Part shown: piece after piece, positions 41,369-51,635 of the stretch
Numbering within the stretch: the stretch's first letter is position 1
How the letters are laid out: every line of letters begins with the position of its first letter
Origin: Trichomonas tenax
Lineage: Eukaryota; Parabasalia; Trichomonadida; Trichomonadidae
Direction of reading: 5' to 3'
Assembly: GCA_023091735.1 (NCBI GenBank)
Contig: JALKBU010000128.1
Span: 1 to 64,000 of the forward strand
Length of the DNA: 64,000 nt
Made by a program: the position numbers and the translations under genes
Notes under the pieces: model-generated
Seen by the model: only the letters and a program-made list of their open reading frames with translations
Database searches by the model: none
Told to the model about the DNA's origin: nothing

Positions 41369-42144
41369 CATCGTTTTGGTTGCCAGGATGTTGTCCAAAT
41401 CAATCCAGGAGGGTCATATACTATTACAGACTCCTTTTTTATCGAATAATAAAGATGATGTGAACACGTTTTTAACTTTAACGAGTTCAACATTTATATC
41501 CAATACATGTGATTCTATTGGAGGAACATTATTATTTCAGAGTCGTGGTCAAATTGTGCTCTATAATTCTGCAGGATCAGCAGCATTATAATTCCATATA
41601 TATAATGGAATCTGGAAGCATTAAAGCTTTGAATACAAATGTTTCTCAGTTCAATGTTTACGAAAGGTTTTATAGAATCCTGTACACTTATGAAGTTTCG
41701 ATTTTATCTTTCAACAATATAATAAATAATACAGCAAGAGCCAATTTTGGCTTAACGCATTCAAATAGTTCGAATCCTATTCATCTAAAATACTATAATA
41801 TAATTTCTAACAAGGTTCATCATGGAGGTATTATTTTCGCAAATTGCCAATTATCAGTTTCATTTTCTAATTTTGTGAACAATATCGAGGACGAAAACAA
41901 TCTAGTTATGAACTGGGATGGACATAAATGAATTTTCACTTCATGCTATATCAATAATAACAACACATCTAATAATTATGGCTCGGTTAGTATCGAGAAA
42001 ACAGTATTTTTCCAAATTGATTTTACCACTATTTCTGTTTGTTACTTATGCAAGGAAAAAGTAATAACAGCACATGGTGCTTTATTCTATCATTTGTTTA
42101 GACTTAATAGCTTAATATTTGCTGTTTTCATATTAATCGAGTAA
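41369..42144 (+). pseudogene. Pmp-like beta-helix protein pseudogene
   Basis: Coding remnants of the same beta-helix family as the gene at 9448-10545 are spread over three frames. The first is HRFGCQDVVQINPGGSYTIT up to a stop near 41448. The second is NTFLTLTSSTFISNT and SIGGTLLFQSRGQIVLYN up to a stop near 41589. The third is IKALNTNVSQFNVYERFY, VHHGGIIFANCQLSVSFSNF and NWDGHK, followed by TGA at 41929-41931. The third frame then continues past that stop (INNNNTSNNYGSVSIEKTVF) to TAA at 42142-42144. At least two frameshifts and one nonsense codon are needed. Its end abuts the palindromic element that begins two bases later. Confidence 0.7.
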
Positions 42145-42145
42145 A

Positions 42146-42316
42146 GGGCAATTAAATTTTTATACGCAAAGTCCGCGAAACTCGTTTTTTAACTCACTGG
42201 ATTAACTTCTTGCTAAGTTATTGAACCCCAATGTACGAAATCATGTTGTGCATGATATATTAAAGAATTAGCTAACAAAGTCTATATTTCATTAAAATAT
42301 TAGATATATCTTGCAT
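42146..42316. mobile_element. Palindromic MITE-like element, truncated copy with flipped loop
   Basis: Starts GGGCAATTAAATTTTTATAC, exactly as the left border of the complete copy at 18807-18820, and follows its left arm through GAACCCCAATGTAC. The loop that follows (TTAAAGAATTAGCTAACAAA…) is the reverse complement of the loop in the complete copy. The right arm is missing after CTTGCATC. So relative to the shared left flank the loop is inverted, and the element is truncated next to another palindromic element. Confidence 0.8.
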
Positions 42317-42356
42317 CAAAAACATTGATTTGCCATGATGTGTTTTACTCATTATA

Positions 42357-42723
42357 ATATATTATATTCCCATTGTATAGCATTTTTATAACGTAAAATA
42401 GGTTGTTGTCGATGATAAATAGGTAAATCTAATCACAAATATGCTTTTTTGGCTTTTTTTGGAAAAAAGGTATTCCAAGTGTTCACACATAAGCTCTATG
42501 TGTTATTCTTCTCAATTTAATAAATTTGTCAAATTTAGCCGCGCAAAAAAGAATCATCATTATTTTTGGGAGAATAACACGCAGAGCTTATGTGTGAATA
42601 CTTGGAATACCTTTTTTCCAAAAAAAGCTAAAAAAGCATATTTGTGATTAGATTTACCTATTTATCATCGACAACAACATATTTTACGTTATAAAAATGC
42701 TATACAATGGGAATATAATATAT
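42357..42723. mobile_element. Second palindromic MITE-like element with about 154-bp arms
   Basis: Inverted arms at 42357-42510 and 42571-42723 flank a loop of 60 bases. The arms share ATTATATTCCCATTGTATAG, TTATAACGTAAAATA, CGATGATAAATAGGTAAATC, GCTTTTTTGGC or AGCTTTTTTTGG and CACATAAGCTCT. They are nearly identical, with only a handful of differences, so the element is recent. No coding capacity. Its arm sequence differs from the element immediately to its left. Confidence 0.9.
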
Positions 42724-43681
42724 AAATTAAAATAATTATCTTTTTTATATTGAGACCAGAATATGCAATCAAACAGATAGAAACATATTTTGTGGAAGCA
42801 TGGCAAATCATAGCATTGCCTTGTAAATGCATTTGAATATATGAATATAAGCACTGAAAGGTAAAAATATGTGCTGGATAGATATGATTATAGCTACCAG
42901 TATCAATCTAGCGCACAGATTTGCTTTTCATAGTCATTCTGTAGAGTAAATCACTGATTATTTCGAAAACCGAGTCTGAAAGGAAGAACTTTGGATCGGA
43001 TTGCTCGCACCTTGGCTACCCGTCCCAATCAAGCATTTAATTTTGCTTTTCAGAGGCATTCTGAAGTGGAAATCTTTGATTTTTTAATGATGGCGTATGA
43101 AAGGAAGATCCATGAGTTTAGCTACTAAAATGCGTGGTACCTGTGTCAATGTAGTCCCCAGTTCTTCCCGTAAGACGCGATTTTGAAATAAAAACTAATA
43201 CATAATTTGAATGATTATAGGACTTTACATGTCAAAAATATATTCATATTTTAACACATAAAACTAGAGATTATGACAACTTTACATGTCAGATAATATC
43301 ACTTTTTATATCACTTTTTCGTGACGACTTTCGGTACGTGACAGTTTTACATGGCAAAAGCGATATCTTACGTGTCAAAAAATTAAATATGACATTAAAA
43401 AAATGGATCATTCGACAGAGCATTCTGTGACACTTTTTCATCTCCTTGTTTCGGAGGCAAATAGCGAGTTTGAGAAGACATTCGAGGGAAACCAGGAAAA
43501 AAGTGCTCCAATCGAGTCCCACATTTTCATTTATCAAATTTGGTTGAAAAAAAATATTTTTTATACAGAACAATTTTCAATAAAAATTAATATTTCGACA
43601 ATAATATAAACATTGGGTTGGTTGTAATTAACCTCGAAAATTTTAAATAATCGTTATATTTTATTGAATAATTAATTTTCG
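42724..43681. other. Intergenic with clustered TTTACATGTCA words
   Basis: Between 43220 and 43400 there are TTTACATGTCA, another TTTACATGTCA, TTTTACATGGCA, ACGTGTCA and TGACATTA words in 180 bases, the densest cluster of this motif in the window. An ATG-started frame of 68 codons (43403-43609, MDHSTEHSVTLFHLLVSEAN) follows this cluster and could be a small gene, but it has no recognisable family. No other feature is seen. Confidence 0.4.
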
Positions 43682-44947
43682 ATGAAAAAAGAGCAATCTA
43701 ATGAAACCGATGCTTTGCTCATCGAAAACAACGAAGAGGTAAAGGATATATTGGACGAAGTGTCCCAAAAGAAGACAAAATACTGCAAAATCCCTTTTAT
43801 TCACAAAATGTATTGGTTTTTCTATAGAAATCCATCAAACTTCTTGGTTTTCATTCCTTCGATAGTTGTCGGTTACACAGCTATCCAATCTAATCTCTAT
43901 ACAGGAAAAATTGTTGATGCATTAAAAACAGACGATCCAGTGCCTGCGATCAAGTACTATTCGTTTATGATGTTTGTAATGGCCATTTGCAACGCCATTC
44001 TAAACTTTATCAACAACACTTTTTGGAATCGAATTGGCTCTTCAATTAATTGCAAAACCAAGCGCGTTATATTCAAAAAGTACATGCAGAGCGATGTTAC
44101 GTACTTTGATCGAACTACAATTGGAGATAGTCTTACTTTATTAAATGAAGATTCAAATCAAGTGTCAATGGTGTTCAATTTCTCCAAATATATACAGATT
44201 CGGAACATTGGACAACTGATATCATCGATTTTCGTTGGTTTGACAATTAATGTTCCAATCACATTAATTGCAGTTGTTGCAACAATTATTCAAGATTTGG
44301 TGCTTGAAAGGATAAGAAGATACGCTATTGCTCACATGAGAGCCAATTGTACAATTGTTCAGCTTCTGCTTCGTTTCTATGATGCCAATGAAGGAAAAGT
44401 TTTGATTGATGGAAGAGACATACGCGACTATTCACCATCATTCATTCACAAATCGATTGGTGTCGTTCAACAGGATTCAGCTCTTTTCACATTATCAGTT
44501 AAAGATAACATTAAATATAGCAATATTGAAGCTACAGACGAAGAAGTAGAAAACGCAGCGCGAATTGCGTTTGCTGACAAATTTATTCAGAAGCTTCCAA
44601 AGAAATATGATTCATTGATTGGTGAAAAAGGAACAACGCTGAGCGGAGGCCAAAGGCAAAGAATCGCAATTGCAAGAGCTGTTCTTAAAAATCCAAATCT
44701 GATGATTACAGACGAAGCAACATCAGCTCTTGATGCTGTGAGTGAGAAGAAAGTGGAGAAAGCTCTTCGAGCAGTAATGGAACAAAGGACATCAATCATC
44801 ATCGCACATCGTCTTGGAACAATAAGGTGCGCATCAAAGATTTATGTATTAGGCGATGGCGAAATCGTAGAGTCAGGAAGTCATGAGGAGTTAATTGTCC
44901 TCAAAGGCCACTATTATGATCTTGTTAAAATACAGTTAGATTCGTAA
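43682..44947 (+). pseudogene. ABCB-type half-transporter gene with internal in-frame deletion
   Basis: The frame is open for 421 residues, yet an ABCB half-transporter is normally about 600. Residues 50-210 contain the first membrane helices. At about residues 220-224 the sequence jumps into the nucleotide-binding domain just after Walker A: NCTIVQLLLRFYD stands where GxxGxGKSTIVQLLLRFYD is expected. Thus the last membrane helices, the coupling region and the whole Walker A P-loop are missing. The rest of the domain is intact: Q-loop near 263, signature LSGGQRQR at 320-327, Walker B LMITDEATSALD at 340-351 and H376. Without the P-loop lysine it cannot hydrolyse ATP as usual. I infer a deleted gene that has kept frame; a regulatory role cannot be excluded. 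Confidence 0.8.
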
Positions 44948-44968
44948 AATTTAAACATGTTTAATTAA

Positions 44969-47900
44969 TCAAAATTCATAATTATTCATGAATTCATCGT
45001 CTTCATTCATATCTTCATCTTCTGTTAATGTCGCTGTTGACATTGGATTATATGACAAGAAGTTATTATCATCATCTTCGATTGAAATAATAGACTTTGT
45101 TGGTTGTGTTTCATTAATCTCGATATCAGATATATCATATAAGTTATTCTCATATGAATCATCTTTATCACGACCATTCCTGTAAAGGAACAAAGAAATT
45201 CCAGCAATGAGGAACAAAATGAACAAACCACCAGCGGTGAATCTGATTATCATTGCAGAGTTGTATTTCTGTGGTCTAAGTTCACTGGCAACAATTGATT
45301 CAACAACGACTAATGTTACTGTGACAGTTTCAATGTGCGTTGATATGAAAGTTAATGTAACAACTCCATCTACAACTGTTTCAACTTCTGTCTTTGTGAT
45401 AATTGTGTTTGTTTCGGATTCAACAGTTACATTGGTGTAAGTACTGTCATCGTTTAATGATGGTCGAACAGATCTCGATGGAGAAGGAGTGATAATTGTA
45501 CTGTCATATTCTATATCAATATTTTTGATCGTTAATGTATTTGTAAGACTTGGAACTTTTGTCAAATTAAAACTATTTTCACCAAGTATAGTCGTTGACG
45601 AAGTTAGTATCATTGTCCATGTAGAAGTATTTGTCACCGTTTCTATATTTGTCTTTATTCTTGTTGTTGGCTGGTTTGGATAAAATGATCGAGTTGGAGA
45701 TTTTGGAATGATCTTAATCTCTGTTGGTGGGGGCAGAGTAATTGTTGGGAGGGGTGTTGCTGTTGGCAATGGCGACAGTGATGGGAGAGGCATTAATGAG
45801 TAAGCTATAGTGTTTGTTAATACGCTCGTTGCAGTTAGGGTGTTACCAAATGTTTTACTAACTAAGCTTACATAGGTGTAGCCTCTAGTTAGAGTTGTCT
45901 GCGACTTGATAATAATGGTTGTCAGTGTGACAGTGAGAACTGTAGTTGTTCCTCCTTCTGGAAGGGTAATAACAGTGAAAATTGTTGATGGCGTTTGAGT
46001 GTAAGTGAAAATTGATGTTACTGTTGATGAAATCGGGCTCCAGGAAGTTGTTAACAAAGAAATTTCAGTATGTGTGATTATTGAGCTTGGAGCAAATGTA
46101 TTGACTTTAAAGTTAGAGTCCACAAACCTCTTTCTGTTCCACTGAGAGTTGTGACTACCATCGTCAAAGTTGCAATTTGGGTTAGTGTACTATAGTTACC
46201 TCCTCATGGACCAAGCTGCGTTGGCCTGAATAATATCGTTTGGGTATTGACATTATTTACCGAGGTAATAGTATCGCTCTGGGTTACCTCGTTGAATGTG
46301 TACATACTATTTGTAATATACGTTGAAGTTATAACAGAAGTTTCAGTGGAGGTCTTACCTTCAGTGTTAGTCTGAGAATATGAAGTAAGTACAACATTTT
46401 TTTCTCCTGAACTAAGCGTTGTGAATGATGTATAAAATGAGCTAATTTTAGTGTAAGTGTAGACTATATTGTTGTTTGCGTTAAATGTGAAAGTACTTGT
46501 GTAAAGGGAAGTTATCGTTACAACGCTGAAGATTGTCACGTCACTATCAGTGTTGAGTGTTGTCGATTTCTCGATAAACTGAGTAAATGAAGTTTTAACA
46601 TTTATACGGATCGGGAATTGTCCGACCAGATTGATCGGCTATTTTATTTTCTATCCATTGAGTGCCAGATCATGATCATGATGATTTGTACATTATTTAT
46701 GTCATTTTTTTTTGTTTTTTGATCTTTTAATAGAAAAACCTTGAAATTTTTGAAAAATAAATAATGCAAATTGATTTATTTTAGGTTTACAATGTGATGC
46801 TCCAAAAATTTCAAAATTTCAAATTTTTCAATACATTGTTGGGTTATTCACCCAAAGTATTAAAGGGGTTGCCTAAAGTAGGTCACTTTTAATTGACAAT
46901 AATCGTTTTTGAACAATCTGACGAACAATAATCTTAAATAATCATTCTTTTCCTCTCAATTCCATATCGGAAAGTGACAACTTGACCAACAAAAGTGACA
47001 TTTCAAGCAACACTAGTTTCATGCCTAAAATAGAATGATATTGTTTTCAGTTTAAAAGTGTCATTCATGATATATGTTTGTGCAGAACACTATACATTGT
47101 TCTTAACATATTAAAAATTTCAAAAATAATGACTAGAGAGAACTGCATTTCAATGCAATTTATTTTTCGAAAAATTTAAAAAAGAACAACAATACGAAAT
47201 TTGAAATAAAAGAGAAAGAGGAGGAGAAAAAAAGGGAAAAAGAAAAGGGATGGGACATATAAGTTATTCTTTGAAATTAATTTGGTGATTTCGTTGGCAG
47301 GAGGCCCCGATTTTCTGCATATTTGTATTGCCCGAAGACAAAGCAAAAATGTTACTTTTCCAATCCTTAAACATTAGCGAATCCAATGGTGTATGTATTT
47401 GTTTGCGATATAAGCTCGTTTTTCGTGGCTTCCAGTGGATTAATTACAATTAGTATGTCTTCGTAAGGCACAGGCTTTAACTTATATGTGAATGTGTCAG
47501 AATTGATACCAATAGCAGTTTCATAATTGACCATCGGTTTCAATATATATCCGTCTACTGTTGTTGGTTCTGTAACGAAAAATTGTGACATTATTGTGGA
47601 GATACCTGTTGTCATTGTGCTTGTAGCGGTTTTAGTTACTGTGAGTTCTAGCCTGTTGTTTGTGAATGTGGATATTGGGAAATTGATGATCGTGATTGTA
47701 TTCATGTTTGTAATCGTTCCGACTGTCAAAGTTGTTGCAGTGCTCTTGATAGTAAACTGAGTTGAACTGAGAGAACTTGTGTCGGTAGTTGCAATTGTGT
47801 AGTAATCATTTTGAATCACTTCACCAGTAACAGCAGAGTTCTTAACAATTGTGCTTACGTTTCCTTTATGAGTAATGAATTCTGTTTGTCCGTTGAACAT

Positions 47901-48711
47901 GGTTCTGATAATTGTCGAAATGGTTACCATATTTGTTAATCCTGTTATGACTTGTGTGGATGTCTGGGTTAGTATATATGTGTATGTAGTACCTGAAAAT
48001 GTTGACTTGTAAATATCAGAAAATGTCCAGATCTTGGTATTAAATGAAGAAGAGACTGAGAATGAATAGTGGATTGTCATGGTATCTGTTTCAATATTTG
48101 TGCTGGTAAATGTTAATGATGGAGCTGTGGTCACAATGTACAAGAGGCTCGAGAAAGCAGGCTCAGGAATTGTTGATAATGTTGGTGTATTTGAAAGTTG
48201 AGAGAATTCTGAAAGACTGTATGTAAGAACATTGACATTCTTAGTTGATGATTGTAGGTAAGATGTATCTTGCACAGGTGAAACAACTGTAATTACAGTA
48301 CTCTATGTATAGAGGAGAACATTTACACGAATGATAATATTCCTATGAGTAATTGTTGAAATGGAAATAGTATTTGTGTCGAAAGCAGTGTAGTATGGAA
48401 TATATGTGACGAACGTGCTGCCACTACTAACGAATGACTATGTCTGGGAGATTCCAGTAATTACAGTCTATGTATATGTAATAGCACCATTATTCAATGT
48501 TACCGTGAATGAGTTGGAAATATATGGATGATAAATGGCCGTGAAAGTATCCGTTGAAGCTGTGACATATCCCTCATAGTAAGGTGTGCCAGTTGTCTTA
48601 GTCAATGAATTTGTGTAAACATTTGTATTAATGACTTTGATATTTGCTATAGTTGAAATCGAGAATGAACCATTAATTTTAAACGAACAACAAAATCATA
48701 ACAATCCACAT
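44969..48711 (-). pseudogene. Large Thr/Ser-rich surface protein pseudogene, disrupted by an element
   Basis: Begins at the ATG at 48711 with a signal-like MWIVMILLFV, followed by a frameshift. The body is a long Thr/Ser/Ile/Val-rich beta repeat (TNTYTYTSTVITVV-type) like trichomonad mucin- or adhesin-like proteins. In the N-terminal third one frame reads through three TAG codons, each after an ACA codon (near 48464, 48440, 48308), as if CAG changed to TAG. A 767-base element interrupts it at 46603-47369. Downstream there is a TGA at about 46201 and a frameshift near 46125. The C-terminal frame (44969-46123) ends in a membrane helix (RFTAGGLFILFLIAGISLFL) and an acidic cytoplasmic tail (NPMSTATLTEDEDMNEDDEF). 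It was a type I surface protein of roughly 990 residues and is now clearly dead. Confidence 0.8.
46603..47369 (-). mobile_element. Composite dispersed element, copy B, inserted in the Thr-rich gene
   Basis: A 767-base non-autonomous element, inverted relative to copy A (15016-15973). It is flanked by AACATT at 46597-46602 and 47370-47375, a 6-bp target duplication. On the gene's strand both copies read AAT GTT in the same codon phase, so excising the element and one repeat rejoins the frame exactly. Element ends on that strand are TAAGGATTGGAAAAG and CCGATCCGTATA; the ends are a short imperfect inverted repeat (GGATTGGAAA versus GGATCGGGAA). It lacks the 270-base segment of copy A and has about 40 extra bases near 46790. 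Confidence 0.85.
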
Positions 48712-49468
48712 AAATTGTATTTTTGAAATTTATGAACCTTTTAAATCCTTTCTCTTTCTTTTCTTAGTTAGTTTTTCATCAATTCCCTCCATTTATTTTT
48801 TTTTTCATCAATTTAAAACATGTCAAAACATGAATTTACTCCCGTTTTTCCATCTTTCCACACATTCATTTACTCGAGTAAATCCTCATAATTTGAAGTT
48901 TTTTATGATTTCAAAAGCTAAACCAAAATTACATAAAATTCAAATCTTAACGTGAAAACAGCACGAAACCATTAAATTTTCTTCATTTATCCAGCCCGAA
49001 GCTGAGCGCAGTTCAGCGGAAAGGGATCATTTGTGCGTGTGCATCCGCATAAATTCAATAATGTGCTTGACATGCCCAGTTTGCTACAAAATATTGTTTC
49101 TTATTTTCTAATCATGGACGACAATGAAATATTAAAAGAATTCACTAATTTACATTTCTTAGACTCTGAGTTTTGGGAAAATTTAGAGTTATTGGATGAA
49201 GTTTCCAAAAACTAATTTTACAAGGCAAAAATATCTAAAAGTGACGATTTTTAGTTTACATGTCACTTTTCTCATTTTTTAATCAAAGAAAATAACAATT
49301 CTTATCAAGCATCAAAAACAAAAAGCATCCATTAGGAATTACAACCCAAAAAATGATTAATAAAAGAAAATAAAATTTCCAATGTTCGTGTTTTCGAAAG
49401 ATATCGGGGAGAGAGAGAAAAAGAGGGACATCGGTGAAATCTTGGTGAATTTTGATTGCTTTTGAATA
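48712..49468. other. Intergenic with a doubtful small frame
   Basis: A GC-richer patch GAAGCTGAGCGCAGTTCAGC lies near 48992. A plus-strand frame 49033-49215 ends with a protein-like MDDNEILKEFTNLHFLDSEF, but its first codon is GTG and no family is recognised. A purine-rich GAGAGAGAGAAAAAGAGGG tract is near 49410. Confidence 0.35.
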
Positions 49469-49518
49469 GCTTTCGGCGATGATGACGCCGCACCAGCGGC
49501 GTCATCATCGCCGAAAGC
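49469..49518. repeat. Perfect GC-rich hairpin, 23-bp stem and 4-base loop
   Basis: 49469-49491 is exactly the reverse complement of 49496-49518, with loop ACCA at 49492-49495. The stem contains GGCGATGATGACGCCGC, strikingly GC-rich within AT-rich DNA. No gene ends immediately beside it. It could be a small RNA precursor, an element end or a cruciform-forming site. Confidence 0.9.
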
Positions 49519-51635
49519 CCAATTTTTTCATGGGCACACAAAAAGTATCACTTTTCCAAAGCGAATTGGCTTGCACACGCATAAACGCTTTTTTGACATG
49601 TGTATCAAGACGTAAAAATGGTTTTTAAGGTTCTATTTGTTTCGAACAGTAAAGCAAAGCAAATACCCCATTTCACATCAGGATCTCCACAGGCCTAAAT
49701 GAGGGGGTGTCACAAAATATGGAAAAAGGATTGTTGTTCAAATCTCGTTGCACATATTTTTTATCTTTTTAAGTCACTTTTAATGTTTGAATATTTTAAA
49801 TATCACAAATGAAAGAAAATGTTGAATATGCTCTTGTAGTCTAGCTGTTGTATCGCACATTTCGGTAATGTGTGCATCAATTTCAAGGCCGTAAAGATAG
49901 TGTTTTTTTTCCTTTTTCAGTCAACGTTATGGAGTCTAAACGAACTTTTTCTGCTATATTAAGTATTAAAATATAAATATCACTTGATCATATGTTAAGA
50001 ATATCTCAATAAATCAAGAAAATTAAAAATGGGAAATGTTTAAAATTGACTTTTTGATTTGAAAATCAATACCATGTAAACAGGATATATTGTAGAATGT
50101 ATAATATCTGAAAATCAAAATTTGCTCTGAAATTTTTTTATTCAAAATATAAAGAATTAGTCATTTATTACAATACAACAGATATCTTAAAAATTAAAAT
50201 TATAAAATATTTACAATAATTCTTAATGAATGCGAAACACCAGAGAAAAGAGGTGAAATAGAAATAATCAAATTTTTATTGAAAATTCAAAAAACTGTGA
50301 TTCAAGATTTTATATTATGTTGATATGATATACTTTATAAATGTATTTATTCTCAATAGCTATTTTTAAAATATAAAAGCCTTTTCCGAAAATATTATGA
50401 GAAACGTTTGGTTTTTGGTACCTAAGTTGTAATAATCAATGAATAGACTCTCTGTATGATACTACTAACAACAGTAATATTATTTGTATACGAATAAGTA
50501 TATTTTTCATGTTTTTGAGAAAATCATCAGCAGAATTTCGACGTTTTGTAAGAATTGGTTAATAATAAATGTGCAGGTATGCGATAAATTGCCCATATAT
50601 TACAATTCATCGTTAGATTTTAATCAAATATTGTTTTTAAGGATCAGAAAATATTAACGGCATGATATCTTTTTTATTTCTGCAATAGTCGACATGTACG
50701 AAATATTTGAGCAATCGAGAGGTAAATTTGGTGATTGTCGTATGATTTTTTTGGAAAAATGAAAATCGCATTATTGAAGATTCATTTCTTGGATAACTAA
50801 TGGTATAGATGTATAGTAGTATACGAGATAAATCATTTTGCAAATGCTTGGCTTGCAATTTCCATATGATTTTTGGGTGAACTCGGTATAGCCATTAAAA
50901 AATAAATCTGACATTATGACATGTAAATATGCTCCAAGGCAGGGGGAGTGGCGATCCTAATGTTAAATAGAGTAATTGAATACTGATTTATGCTTTCTCT
51001 CAATTGCTCTAACCTAAAGCATTTTGCGCAAGCGTAATGGATAATAACAATGAATCGCATATGCTATCTATATTTTATGTTTTTTTCCCAATTTTGTGAT
51101 ATATCAGAAATAATCTGAAATTCAAAGTTCTTCAAATGATAACTCATAGATTTATAATAGCTATCATATAGATAGTCTAATCTTAAAGCCGTTGCAGTAA
51201 AATGTTAGAATTTTCTTTAATTTGAATTTTTGATCCTATCTGTGTTCATTACGACCACGGATCAATTCTCCATAAGCAAAATAATAGAACACATGCATCT
51301 AAAGAATTATCCGATAATATGTTGATGCTTAAAGAAAAAAAGAATCACTTTTATTGGAGAGATAACTAAAAATCATTCATACCCTTATATGGCTATTGCT
51401 CTAGAAATGTTTCATCAGCGTATGTGTTCATGCTTATTCAATTTAAGATCGCATTTTATCTACAATTTTCGAAATTATGGCTTGAGACTTTGCAAAAAAG
51501 ATATGTATCTCAAAAACCAAAAAGTGACTTACAATTTTTAGTTGAAAATATAATTCTATATATAGAATAGATCATATTTAGTTTTGTAAACTTTTCAATT
51601 ATGGATCACTTTTGCTAAATTTTTATTAAATAAAA
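49519..51635. other. Intergenic, 2.1 kb without a gene
   Basis: Very AT-rich. TGACATGTAAA-type words occur near 49597, 50078 (CATGTAAA) and 50917. No convincing coding stretch. GATCACTTTTGC about 27 bases before the ATG at 51636 is an Inr-like TCACTTTT for the protease gene that follows. Confidence 0.45.

Noticed and set aside
44969..48711. Reading the in-frame TAG and TGA codons as sense codons (altered genetic code)
   Set aside because: Intact genes in the same window end in TAA, TAG (28846-26420 gene, 54036 gene, 61940 gene) and TGA (21664-20354 gene, 38339 gene), so all three are stops.
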